Positions 1 to 8,870 of a stretch of DNA of 20,413 nucleotides are shown piece by piece. Both the position numbers and the translations under genes were made by a program. The notes beneath the pieces are model-generated. The model was not told the DNA's origin, did no database searches, and saw only the letters and a list, made by a program, of their open reading frames with translations. Where the stretch lies: NCBI GenBank assembly GCA_004151065.3, contig NWUY0300031180.1, positions 19,822 to 40,234 on the forward strand. The letters run 5' to 3'. This stretch comes from Larix sibirica. Taxonomy: Eukaryota > Streptophyta > Pinopsida > Pinales > Pinaceae. Every line of letters begins with the position of its first letter. Positions within the stretch are counted from its first letter, which is position 1.

Positions 1-126
1 AAGGAGTAGTTTATTTATTCTAAGTTTTGGAATTTATAAGGGTTTTGGTTAGAATTAGGTAAAAAAATAGTAAAATCTAAATTTGAAACTGTTTAAATTA
101 TATTTTTAAATTCATATAGATTCAAC

Positions 127-160
127 ATCCTCTAATACTCTTATATCCTCTAATACCCTT
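127..160. repeat. Two tandem copies of an 18-bp unit
   Basis: The string atcctctaatac(t/c)ctt occurs at 127-142 and again at 145-160, a period of 18 bp with one mismatch. It is a short local duplication in AT-rich DNA far upstream of the zinc-finger gene, and no function is visible. Confidence 0.8.
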
Positions 161-275
161 GTGACACTCAAATTATACAATTTACATAATTAATATATAT
201 AATTTTAAATTTTTTAAAAAATTTCTAACAAGAATTTTACACCAAAATTTAAAATTACTTTGAAGAAAAAAAACA

Positions 276-349
276 TATAATACACATGATTATGGAGTTC
301 ATCTTTTATTTAAATATAATACACGTGATTATGAGTTCATCTTTTATTT
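276..349. repeat. Two tandem copies of a 39-bp unit
   Basis: A 36-base stretch starting tataatacacatgattatg at 276-311 recurs at 315-349 with one substitution (acatg to acgtg) and one deleted g, a period of 39 bp. The substitution creates a CACGTG E-box/G-box core at 322-327 in the second copy. The duplication itself is plain; regulatory meaning is not supported. Confidence 0.85.
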
Positions 350-639
350 TTAACATGACACTTTCGTGTAAAACATATTTACCTCGCACTTCCAATTTAT
401 TGCTTAAATGAACCTTCCTTTGTTGTTTCCATCCGTGTTCACACCTGCTGGGAATATGGCTAATAATTCAACTACACATCAAAGTAGTGTTACACTCCAA
501 CAACCCTCAATAGAATAAACTTTATCCATGTAATACAAACAAGTATAAGTAAACTAACCGGGCCGAATAATCTTGACCGACAGTTATAAATATTGATTGT
601 TGAACGCTTCGCCCATTTTAAATGGATTTTGATGTGGAA

Positions 640-725
640 TGTTAAGCCGCTCCGAGGTCATTAACCACCCACGTGGGGGACTGGCCTGGAAGGTCCGCAA
701 TGGCCACCGCCACCGGTGGGGACTT
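640..725. promoter_or_regulatory. GC-rich island with two perfect palindromes, including a G-box
   Basis: In otherwise AT-rich DNA this block is strikingly GC-rich. It holds the palindrome CCCACGTGGG at 668-677, whose core CCACGTGG is the classic plant G-box bound by bZIP and bHLH factors, and a second palindrome CCACCGGTGG at 710-719. Both are followed closely by GGGGACT. It lies about 930 bp upstream of the zinc-finger ATG, so a distal promoter element is possible. The palindromes are seen directly; the regulatory role is inferred. Confidence 0.4.
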
Positions 726-1457
726 TTCTCTAACGACTTATTCGCAATTAAAATCTCATCTAATTTGACTTTTTGATCGACAACCTAATCTTATCGAATG
801 TACAGCAAATAGGAGAACTCGAATTTATATATTTTTAATGGAAATGTGATGTTTTTTATTTTGTAAAATTGAAATTTAATTGTGTTTTATAAAGATTTTT
901 ATGTTAAAAATAGCTTCAAAAACTTTATAAAATTCAAAATTTTAGAATTAGACAACTCTAACTTAAATTTTCCAAAATTACTTTTCCTCTATTCCCACTA
1001 AAATAATGGAAAAATCTTAAGCATTAAAAAACAAAGCTAACTTTAAAGTGGAACTAATTTTTAAGCAGAAAAAGCAGGAAGTTTCAAGGTGGAAGTGTAA
1101 CAGTGTCTGCAAATTCTATCAAATTCAACACAAAATCAGAAGTCGTTTACCACACGTTTAACTTATTGCTTTACAAAACTGGAAACCTCGGGGCGGCTCC
1201 CGGATTTGTGCTGAGTATGCAATGCACGGGACATGAACTCTACTATCTCCTATGTCGCCTTAGACTCTTTTCCGGTGAAAATGGTCACGAGATCAGTCAA
1301 AGCCACGAGGCTGCTGCCCTGTAGCGGGTGGACCAGATTTTAATAAACACATAGAGATTCACTCACTACTTCGTGCCCATTGCCTACGCCTATTCCGTGT
1401 CTCTTCGCTTAGCAGACCACATCAAAAGTCGTTGGACGAATTCGCCTTCGAATCTAC

Positions 1458-1465
1458 TATATCTA
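1458..1465 (+). promoter_or_regulatory. Candidate TATA box of the zinc-finger gene
   Basis: TATATCTA lies 148 bp upstream of the ATG at 1606. It is followed by a pyrimidine-rich stretch with repeated ctttgct/ctctgct words (about 1500-1545), typical of a plant 5' leader. Initiation near 1490 would give a leader of about 115 bases. The TATA match is imperfect and other AT-rich words exist upstream, so this is tentative. The tttgcagtttcag just before the ATG also resembles a splice acceptor, so a 5' UTR intron cannot be excluded. Confidence 0.35.
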
Positions 1466-1605
1466 TCGATTATCTACCATGGTTTCCCCCATCACACGTC
1501 TCCCCTGCTTTGCTTTGCTCTGCTTTGCTTGTGCTTCCAGTTTCTTCCCCATCTTGGTATCCACCTAAAGCGCTAGTCTAGTTACAGTTTGCAGTTTCAG
1601 TAAGC

Positions 1606-2490
1606 ATGGCAGCGATCCCATATCTTGCAGAAGACGAGGAAGGAGAAGAGTCTATCTTCCAGTTTCGATCCCCAGACATGGTGGACATGGAGCCCCCGCA
1701 TTTTGTCTCGAGCATTTGCTCTGCCACCAAGGGCAAGAGATCTAAACGCTCAAGACATGGACTTCCTCCGCTACCCAAATCGGAAATCACTGCACGACAA
1801 GAAGATCAAGAACAAGATCAAGATCAAGAAGATCAAGATCAAGAAGATCAAGAACAAGAAGATGAGAAGGAGATGGCTGCGCGTTGTCTGATGATGCTTC
1901 TTGCCGATGGCAGCGATCGACACTCGCACTCGCTAACTACTACATCGTCCTCCGAGTCTCTTGCTCCCGCCACACTCCACCCGATCAGACGGAGAATCAA
2001 GAAGCCAAAGAGGTTCGATATTGGGGATGCGGTTTCTCCGTACTGTCTGGAATGGGAGGATGGTCTCAAACCAGAGATGAAGATGAGGTTATACGCATGC
2101 AAGTCCTGCAACAAGAAGTTCCATTCATTCCAAGCTCTGGGCGGTCACAGAGCAAGCTGCCAATTAAGGGATTTTAAATCCGTCTTTCCCAAGCAGCCTG
2201 TTCAGAAGGATGAGGGCTTTAAGGAAGAAGCATCTTTCTATAGGCCTTCTTCTGCTGAAACTTATAGCCAGAGTTTAGGCATTGAGATTAAGAAAGAAAG
2301 GCTGCATGAATGCCCTGTCTGTCACAGGAACTTTACATCTGGCCAAGCTTTGGGCGGTCACAAGAGGACTCACTCAAGTCCCCCTGCTTCTAGTACAAAC
2401 ACCTCTACAAGCCTTTCCATCACCGAGAAGCAGAACCTTTCAGCAATTAGAAGCTCTCAAGCGTTGGATCTGAACATGCCTGCTGAAGAT
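1606..2490 (+). CDS. ZAT-like C2H2 zinc-finger transcriptional repressor, C-terminus cut by contig join
   Basis: Predicted nuclear DNA-binding protein of the plant C1-type zinc-finger family (ZAT1/4/9-like), whose members usually repress stress or developmental genes. The order is: acidic N-terminus; basic stretch GKRSKRSRH (43-51); Q/acid repeat (64-88); EMAARCLMMLLADG (89-102), matching the conserved CLMML box of ZAT4/9 relatives; basic RRRIKKPKR (128-136), a likely nuclear signal; finger 1 (C165, C168, H181, C185); finger 2 (C236, C239, H252, H256), both with QALGGH; and the EAR motif LDLNMP (287-292), which recruits TOPLESS-type co-repressors in this family. The ATG context (A at -3, G at +4) is strong. 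The first finger ends in Cys instead of His. ZAT1/4/9 also carry an N-terminal finger that is absent here. Codon 296 contains the n at 2492, so the real last residues and stop are missing. Intronless within the visible part, as is usual for the family. Confidence 0.9.
1798..1866 (+). repeat. Coding microsatellite of GAA/GAT/CAA codons
   Basis: This is an imperfect run of caagat and gaagatcaa units inside the zinc-finger gene. In frame it gives an alternating Gln/Asp/Glu stretch (residues about 65-87). Unit length is a multiple of three, so expansion or contraction keeps the frame. It lengthens an acidic linker between a basic stretch and the CLMML box. Confidence 0.85.
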
Positions 2491-2491
2491 G

Positions 2492-2492
2492 N
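2492..2492. other. Undetermined base marking a probable contig join
   Basis: A lone n interrupts the zinc-finger coding sequence just after its EAR motif. What follows is AT-rich DNA with no resemblance to the end of such a protein. The change of composition at exactly this base suggests a gap or scaffold join collapsed to one n. The apparent reading to a stop at 2548-2550 should not be taken as the true C-terminus. Confidence 0.6.
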
Positions 2493-2985
2493 TTTTAGTA
2501 TTAATTTGCTTTGTATAAAAATATTTCTAAAACTTTTTTATAGATTATAGAATGTTGAAATAATTTACCTATTTATTTGTATTTATTTAATAAAATATTT
2601 TAATAGGTGTTTAATTCTAATTGGTGGAAAGTGCTTGATAAGACAATTTTTCTCATTCACAAGAATTAAGTAAAAATGAAAATAAAATAAAAATAGAACG
2701 ACTTTTAACTTGCAAATGTTAAAATCTAAATATTTTGTTTCTAGTGGATAGCATACGGATCTGGTTGACAGTACCATAGTAATATTTCTGACGGAAGTGA
2801 ATGCTTGCAGTTCTAGGTTAACACATGACAAGTGTAGCGGTCTGTGAGCTGACAGAGGCTGTGGGTTGACAGGAGCTGCTGCAGGTTGTAATCGGGCAGA
2901 CTGTTTCTGCTACAGTCGATGCACTAGCATGTCAAGATGCATGTATTAGTCATGTTTGGTTTTCCCATTTTAACCTTTTTGGTGG
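2493..2985. other. Intergenic, no gene seen
   Basis: AT-rich to about 2750, then more balanced composition. Open frames here are short and resemble nothing known. Tgcatg/gcatgt words around 2920-2945 are the only local pattern I noticed. Confidence 0.6.
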
Positions 2986-3474
2986 TCATCTTCTACATTT
3001 GCAGTCCATGCACCACGTCCCGAATACCAAGTGTGGTAGAATCGAGGAACAAGTGTAAAATCTAAGTAATGGGCGTTCAGATTTATTTAGAAAATAGATG
3101 TGGACCACCGCAGTTTCGTTTTCCTCATCTTCGTCGCTCTGAACAATGGTGAATTTCCAGGCAGCGGGAACCCCATTTTCCCCATCCATAATCTGTATCA
3201 GCTTGGAACGATTCTCGCCACTGGATCGCTCGCTCGATTCACCCTCCGATTCTCCCAGCAACAGGGGATTCTCTGGCAAGCCAACCACAAAGCGGGATTT
3301 CTTCAAAGCATGAGCTTTGCCTTTCGGAGCTCTGAGCTCGAATATTTCTGCCTGGTCGGAGAATTCCAATTCGCCAGCTGGGGTTTCCTAGGTCTCAAAT
3401 CTTTCTCCCATTTCAACATTGGACGGGAAGCTCAGGGGTCACATACACTTGCACTCAGTTGAAGGGGACTCCAT
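2986..3474 (-). pseudogene. Unassigned coding relic with two in-frame stops
   Basis: Read on the minus strand, one frame runs from an ATG at 3474 to a TGA at 2986-2988, broken only by TGA at 3441-3439 and TAG at 3390-3388. Between and after the stops the translation looks like protein: MESPSTECKC at the start, then SDQAEIFELRAPKGKAHALK, a Ser/Glu-rich segment, SKLIQIMDGENGVPAAWKF and an acidic SDEDEENE tail. Composition is richer in GC than the flanks. Both stops could come from CGA and CAG by C-to-T change. Protein-like quality fades after about 3090, so an exon may end near there. I do not recognise the family. Alternatives are a real second exon starting after the TAG, or chance openness. 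Confidence 0.45.
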
Positions 3475-4461
3475 GGATGTGCTGGGTTTGAACTCAATTT
3501 AACGGATAGCTGATGTATAAAAAAAACAAAAGCCAGTTTCAATAGACAAAATGTATCATACCGTTATTGTTAGAGATTCATAAGATAAATACCTGAGCTT
3601 CTCGGTGTAAATTTATAATGGCTTGAAACCCTATTGACTTTGTGCGTATAAATTTCTCGCGAAATGGTTCAGCCTCGCCCCTACTGTGAGTGAACCCGAT
3701 GGCGGGAATATGGAGTTAGGGAAGCTGGATATGAAAATCCAATGTCCATAAAAAATTGGCAAAAATATTTTATGAAATGATGTCTCTGTTGTAAACGGTC
3801 AATTTTTACACAGTTGATCAAACTGGAATTCACCCGTCACCGGGCTTTGGATGCCTTTTCTCCCGCTATGGGAGAGGGGTTAATTCCACGCCATCGGAAT
3901 TCAACGATGTACAGTAGATTGCATAGAGTGTTGAAAGTCGACAACTGACCTGGCAGTTACGAACATGATGTGCACAATAAATGGTATTCCAGTTACCATA
4001 TCGCAACTAAGTAGTGAATAGAAAATAGATGTATTTCTCGAAAAGCTCCTGAAAGTTGACTTATAATTTGCAGAATTAGATTAAACACTTCTATTTTAAA
4101 TAAAATGTAACATTGTATCATAGTTAAAATAATGCTACATTGTATCATAGTTATTTTCCTGTAAATTAAGACTGTTAAATCTTATACCTGCAATAATTTA
4201 CACCCCTAAATCTTATACCTACACATATTGCAAGTCAACATGGCAACCAATTTTTATGTTCGTGCACTGCAGTTCATCAAGAAGTTAATGGTTCAGTGTT
4301 TTTTTTCTTTATACATGTCCACACGTTAACTAGGGCTATCTAATCTTGCATAGGTCAACTGTAGTTATTTAGTAGGTTGATGAGTTAATGCCACAACTTT
4401 TCAAAGAGAACAAAAATAATGATAATACATTTGTACAACAATTTATGGGCATATGTAGCCA
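3475..4461. other. Intergenic with two small direct-repeat pairs
   Basis: No coding region is recognisable. The 3640-3920 part is less AT-rich and may be old 5' flank of the minus-strand relic. A 17-bp word beginning acattgtatcatag occurs at 4110-4126 and 4137-4153, and taaatcttatacct occurs at 4176-4189 and 4207-4220. Confidence 0.6.
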
Positions 4462-4770
4462 ATGCCTGCTGGGCCTATGCAGCTGATTCCTGGTGAAGAT
4501 GAAAATGGCTGCATTTGAATGCAGTGCAGTTCTGCAGATTCGGTCAATTTAGTTGGGAACTTATTGGATTCTACTAGTTGGCCTCCTTATGACTACAAAT
4601 TCATATCTTATAATTCCTCTCAACCTTGGTGGATGGATAGCCATCAGCCTGGTCGTCTGGTTAGAGAGGATGAAGCAGACAGTCAATTTGGGAGCAACAC
4701 TGGATTTGTTAGAGCCCGGGATCTGGGCTGCAAACGAGCCGGTTTGCCCTTGATTACTCCTGTAAATTAG
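4462..4770 (+). pseudogene. Possible short coding relic, unassigned
   Basis: One frame starts MPAGPMQLIPGEDENGCI at 4462, meets TGA at 4516-4518, resumes with ATG at 4519 and stays open to a TAG at 4768-4770. The residue mix is protein-like, for example NSSQPWWMDSHQPGRLVRED. No family is recognised and there is no clear promoter or splice signal. It could be an exon remnant with one nonsense mutation, or chance. Confidence 0.25.
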
Positions 4771-4929
4771 GCGTGCGCTTGAGCAAGTATTTCTTTGGTT
4801 CTTTCATATTCTTGTAGTTCAATGGATGTCAACAGGATCTAGATGTAACAGTGGGCGTTCGTTCCAGAGTTCAAATTCTTTAATTCATTCTTCTCTAATG
4901 GCAAATCATCTAGATTTGTATTTTTCTTT

Positions 4930-4981
4930 AATTGCTCCTTGAATATATGTAACTCAATTGCTCCTTGAATATATGCAACTC
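4930..4981. repeat. 26-bp tandem duplication
   Basis: A 26-bp unit starting aattgctccttgaatatatg is present at 4930-4955 and 4956-4981 with a single t/c difference. It overlaps the start of the longer duplication that follows. Confidence 0.95.
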
Positions 4982-5235
4982 CTCTGGTGGAATTATTCTG
5001 TTATAATCAGCCTATTGCAGTATACTGCTAAATGGTGTTTGCTATTTGATTGTATTGCACTTTTTCCTTCCTTTTTAACAATTTTTTTCCTTGAATATAT
5101 GCAACTTCTCTGGTGGAATTATTCTGTTATAATCAGCCTATTGCAGTATATTGCTAAGTGGTGTTTGATATTTGTTAAGTGGTGTTTGATATTTGATTGT
5201 ATTACACTTTTTCCTTCCTTTTTAACAATTTTTTT
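4963..5235. repeat. Tandem duplication of a 126-bp unit with a nested 21-bp duplication
   Basis: The unit at 4963-5088 is repeated from 5089, each beginning ccttgaatatatgcaact and ending in a T-rich tract. The second copy is longer because a 21-bp piece ending gtggtgtttgatatttg was itself duplicated (5154-5174 and 5175-5195). Copies differ at a few positions, so the event is not brand new. The 99-residue open frame across it merely reflects the duplication. Confidence 0.95.
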
Positions 5236-5320
5236 ATTTGACCTTATGCATGGATGAGGCTTAAGGGTCACTGTAAAGAAATGTTTAGATAACCCATGAA
5301 TTCAGAGATGAATGGAGAGA

Positions 5321-5388
5321 TCTCCTTTCAGAATTTAGAATGAAATTGTGTACCGATTCTCCTTTCAGAATTTAGTATGAAATTGTGT
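5321..5388. repeat. 31-bp direct repeat, period 37 bp
   Basis: A 31-bp word starting tctcctttcagaatttag occurs at 5321-5351 and 5358-5388 with one difference, separated by 6 bp. It is part of the local cluster of small duplications. Confidence 0.95.
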
Positions 5389-5461
5389 GTTTAGTGGAGT
5401 GAATTGGTCCAACGACCATTCATCCCCTTATCGTGTGACTGTAGCTTTGACCTGGACATGG

Positions 5462-5633
5462 AGATATCAGTACCCTGTTTGAAAGTATACCACACATAAG
5501 GGAAGTATTTGACGTAAGGCAAAGTCTGTATAACGAATTAAATGTTTAAGATATCAGTACCCTGTTTGAAAGTATACCACATAAGGGAAGTATTTGAAGT
5601 AAGGCAAAGTCTGTATAACGAATTAAATGTTTA
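5462..5633. repeat. 87-bp tandem duplication
   Basis: The sequence at 5462-5548, beginning agatatcagtaccctgtttg, is repeated at 5549-5633. The second copy lacks one ca dinucleotide and has a c-to-a change. It ends just before the start of repeat copy A. Confidence 0.95.
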
Positions 5634-6487
5634 TATAATTTACTTTTTAAATGTTTAAATTATTTAATTTGGGTAGTATGAGTTGTTTCTAAAGTCAAAG
5701 TTTTATCATTAAAGTTCCTATCAATCAAGTGAAATTATAACTATTAACCAAATTTCTACTTAATTTGGGAAAGAATTTCCATCTGAAAAGAGAAATCATT
5801 TAATTTTATAACAAACTCTCTCCGTTTAAGAAAATAAAAAATTAGAACTTCCATTGATCCAAAACTTTGGTCCAATGTTTTTTATCATATATGTCTAATC
5901 AAAATTCCACAAAACCCATATAAACATTAGTGAACCATACATCATTTAGATAATGATAAAACTATATTCATTAATTTTGACTTCTTATCATATTTATGAC
6001 AAAAAAATATATATTCATTTAAAGATTAATTTACTCTTAACAATTTCAAATTATACATCATAATCCATGTACACTAAATCTAATTTTTTTTGACAAATGT
6101 TTAAAAATATATGTAAAAAAATTCCATTAAATATTTTAAAAAAGTTCATTCATATTTCTTAAATATAGCTCTATCTTTTGATTTTGATATTGCCCTTTAT
6201 TTTTCATTGTTTCTCCCTTCTTAAATTCTTTATAAAGTTGAAATAAGTACTAAAAGAGAAAGGTGGATCAAAGGTTGAGAAGTTAAATATATTGTACAAG
6301 CTTGAAAAAGTTGCAAAGATTCCTAAATAAAAAGTTAAGTCAAATCTACCCAAATCACCTTCAAATGGGTGGGAAAAATGAAAAAGTGCAATTGGAAATC
6401 ACTTTGAAGGTATACAATATTGAAAAATGTATTAACATTGTTCATGGTAGTGGAATTAATTATTTCATTTACTCGCTAACTAAAAAC

Positions 6488-6496
6488 AAAGCCTTA
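6488..6496. repeat. 5' target-site duplication of the first LINE
   Basis: aaagcctta at 6488-6496 corresponds to aaatcccta at 8635-8643 (7 of 9 identical). The uninterrupted copy B reads aaagcccta at 15083-15091. The left part of the 3' copy merges with the poly(A), so only the last five bases (ccyta) are unambiguous. Confidence 0.6.
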
Positions 6497-6497
6497 A

Positions 6498-7780
6498 TGT
6501 CCAACCCAGCTGCATTGCCAATGTCAGGACCAACATCTTAGGGAGAAGATTGGAAATATGTTTCCTTACCACTTTTGGGAGATCGATACTGGTTTCGGGT
6601 ATCTTGATTATTTTCTCAAACCTTGTGGATATAAAACGACGGACTGGAGGTGGCACATAAAAAAAGTACAATACATAATCAATTGTTGGTCTTTCAAATA
6701 CCTTTCGTTGGATGGCCGACTTACCCTGCTCTGTTCAGTGCTCCAAAGCATCCCAGTTTTTTGGTTTTCCCTCTTCATTGTCCCTGCAGTGGTCATTGAT
6801 ACTCTGCGTAGACTTTTCTCAAATTTTCTATGGACGGGGGCTGGAGGCACTTCTAATTATCATTTGGCATCATGGGACTCTATCTCGAGGCCCAAGGGTT
6901 TAAGTGGATGGGGCATCAAAGACCTTAGATCTTTCAATTTATCTTTGTATGTGAAAGCCCTATGGAGGAGTTTGCATGATGATGGCCTATGGGGGAAGGT
7001 TATCCAGGCGAAGTATCTCAACAGATTACCTCTTCCTCTTTGGTTCCGAAATGGTAAGAAGAATCCTCCTGGATCTTTTCTCTGGAGGAGTTTGATGAAA
7101 TCCTTCCCTCTTATCAACCTTGGTATTGGATGGGAAGTTGGTAGGGGTACTCATATTTTTGTGGGTATTGACCCAATAGTCGAGCTTGGGGTTGAGTTCA
7201 GACTCCCTGTTATTTTAACTCGTGCACTACACAGCCATAATATCTTTGTTTTGAAGCAAGCTACCTATCACCCAGAGAGTGATGGCTCTTATTGGAGATC
7301 TGCAACTGATTTAGATTTGGATCCCCGTTTACATGTTTATTGGGATAGTTATGTTATGAAGTTGGTTCACGCGGGGATCACTTTATCTTCAGAGGAAGAT
7401 GCTCTCTGCTGGTGTTTTGATAAGACCACTTGTATGGTCTCGGCGCGGATGACTTATGATTGTACTTTGGAACTTATGAAGGGTGTAGGCCTCTGGCGGC
7501 ATTGCAGGTTGATTTGGAAGGTCAAATGCCCTCTTAAAAGTCGTTGCTTCATGTGGTTGGTAATTCATAACAAGATATTAACGTGGAGCAACCTTATCAA
7601 GCGAGGTTTTGCTGGATCGGGTCGTTGTACCCTTCGCTCTGCTGATGGTGAGGATGTTGACCACCTATTCGGTAAGTGCACATTTTTCAGGAGTCTGTGG
7701 GTGTGTCTCGAATCCACTCTTCATTCCACTTCACCTGGAGATGTGACTCTATGGTGGGTAATTTCCTTTTGTGGTTTGAG
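6498..7780 (+). pseudogene. LINE ORF2 fragment: RT C-terminal part and zf-RVT region
   Basis: The frame is open from the LINE's left edge through an ATG at 6558. Early residues TGFGYLDYFLKP and YLSLDGRLTLLCSVLQSIPV match the segment following the RT catalytic core in plant L1 elements, and then FLWTG and GLSGWGIKDLRSFN. The zf-RVT signature is near 7519-7705: IWKVKCPLKSRCFMWL, TWSNLIKRGFAG, then CTLR and HLFGKC. The usual C-x2-C has become C-x2-R (Cys at 7626-7628). The LINE-like reading leaves this frame between about 7740 and 7790; residues to the formal stop at 7865 are out of frame. The RT active site is not included, so the fragment cannot encode an active polymerase. Confidence 0.85.
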
Positions 7781-8434
7781 AGCCATTCTTATGATTCTGC
7801 TCTTCTTTTTATCACGATATGGGAAGTTTGGAAATGTCGTAACCGCTCGATTTTTCAAGATGTGAAAGGTTTGGTTACTATGCTCTGTGCTAAAATTGTT
7901 GGTTACTTCTCCTCGGCCAGCACTAAAGTTCATAAGAATCAACATAGGGTCCTACCTTTCTCGAAGATTGAGTATGGCCTACCCCTTGGTTTCTTCGATG
8001 GTGCTGCCCAAGAGGGCTACTGTGGGGTTGGTACGTTTCTCAAGGTATCTCAGAATCAGTATTACAAATTGCAGATGCGAGCTGGTAAAGGTTCCAACAC
8101 CAGATCAAAATTGTTATCTTTATGGGGTTTGCTGTTTTTTGCAAATTCTATTGGCTTGTATTCTCTTACTGTCTTCGGAGACTACATAGTGGTTATATTA
8201 TGGGCTAAGGGGGAACAGGACCTCAATTCTTTGGAGCTGAGTGGATGGATCAAGCATACTCAGGATATTATGACTCTTTTCTCTTCCATCTCTTTTGTCC
8301 ACATCTACAGCGAGCACAATATGGAGGTTGATAAACTTTCCAAACTGGTCGTGGGTGATTTGGATGGGCACATTCTTGTTGAAGAATATAGAGAGGGATC
8401 TCTGCATAAGACTGAACGTTTGCAGTTTGCTTGA
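7745..8434 (+). pseudogene. LINE ORF2 fragment: RNase H domain, frameshifted relative to the upstream part
   Basis: This frame (open from 7676; LINE-like from about 7745) carries ITIWEVWKCRNRSIFQD, the usual linker after zf-RVT. It continues into a plant LINE RNase H (RVT_3 type): FFDGAAQEGYCGVG with the first catalytic Asp at 7997-7999, FGDYIVVI, and SEHNMEVDKLSK with the late Asp. Where relatives have a TRAELLALWGLL-like segment with the catalytic Glu, this copy reads TRSKLLSLWGLL, so the acidic residue appears to be Lys. Stop TGA at 8432-8434. Together with the frameshift this marks a dead copy. The Glu assignment rests on remembered family consensus. Confidence 0.85.
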
Positions 8435-8604
8435 ATTGGCATAATAGACTTTCATGCCTCATGTATTTGAGTAGGAACAACTTATAGCTTTTTGGTAGGC
8501 GCCATGAATGAAAGCATGAGATATATGCATCAGACACTTTTTGGTTTTTCTGTTTTAAATAGGCACCTCGCCTAATATGTATCTTTTGACACAACTTTTC
8601 TCTT

Positions 8605-8610
8605 AATAAA
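8605..8610 (+). terminator. Polyadenylation signal of the first LINE
   Basis: AATAAA sits 20 bp before the A8 tail at 8630-8637, inside the 3' UTR that follows the RNase H stop. Its position fits the signal used to make the transcript that was inserted. Confidence 0.6.
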
Positions 8611-8870
8611 AGTTGTCTTTTTCGTCTGGAAAAAAAATCCCTACTTGAGGATATAGACGGGATAAACTACACCCAACAATCAAACTATTAATGAATGGGT
8701 AAGAGGGAGATGTGACAACTTAGCTATTGGGTTAGTATCCCTTTGATTTTTAAATGTTAAATATATATAAATTATTAATTAAAAGATGAGATCTATATTT
8801 GGCATTTTTAATATGAAATAAAAGCTAAGTTATCAAAAATGTTTAGAAGAGGAAAGCTATGTAGTTTACT

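Larger units (their letters stand above)
6497..8637 (+). mobile_element. 5'-truncated L1-type (non-LTR) retrotransposon
   Basis: The 2141-bp insertion starts inside the reverse transcriptase region and ends in eight A's (8630-8637). Content in order: the end of the RT, the zf-RVT region, an RNase H domain, a 3' UTR with AATAAA at 8605-8610, and poly(A). The endonuclease, the RT catalytic core and any first ORF are absent. 5' truncation, poly(A) and a short target duplication are the hallmarks of target-primed reverse transcription. The empty site in copy B fixes both ends to within a few bases. Confidence 0.9.
5645..8870 (+). repeat. Dispersed repeat copy A, interrupted by a LINE
   Basis: 5645-6496 and 8638 to about 8870 align with copy B (12860-15660) in the same order and orientation. 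Shared words include caatcaagtgaaa, agctctatcttttgatttt (6167 and 14759), caagcttgaaaaagttgc (6297 and 14887) and caaactattaatgaatg (8681 and 15128). The alignment breaks only at the LINE. The family is unknown: no long open frame, no clear terminal repeats and no protein motif. It could be an old non-autonomous element, part of an LTR, or a segmental duplication. Outer limits are approximate. Confidence 0.75.

Noticed and set aside
1103-1576. Short open frames upstream of the zinc-finger gene
   Set aside because: One starts with GTG and neither has motifs; both lie in the probable promoter and leader. I looked for a missing N-terminal finger here and found none.
3100-3462. 120-residue plus-strand open frame
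   Set aside because: It is antisense to the better-looking minus-strand relic, has no domain, and its composition reflects the other strand's coding-like bias.
4958-5257. 99-residue open frame with an internal repeat
   Set aside because: The repeated protein segment is just the 126-bp tandem duplication read in frame; hydrophobic content comes from T-rich DNA.
6302-6541. 79-residue open frame on the plus strand
   Set aside because: It crosses the boundary between repeat copy A and the LINE at 6496/6497, so it cannot be an old gene.
7676-7865. Overlapping LINE frames as programmed frameshifting
   Set aside because: The element is a truncated copy with other damage, and no slippery heptamer is apparent at the switch; an indel explains it.
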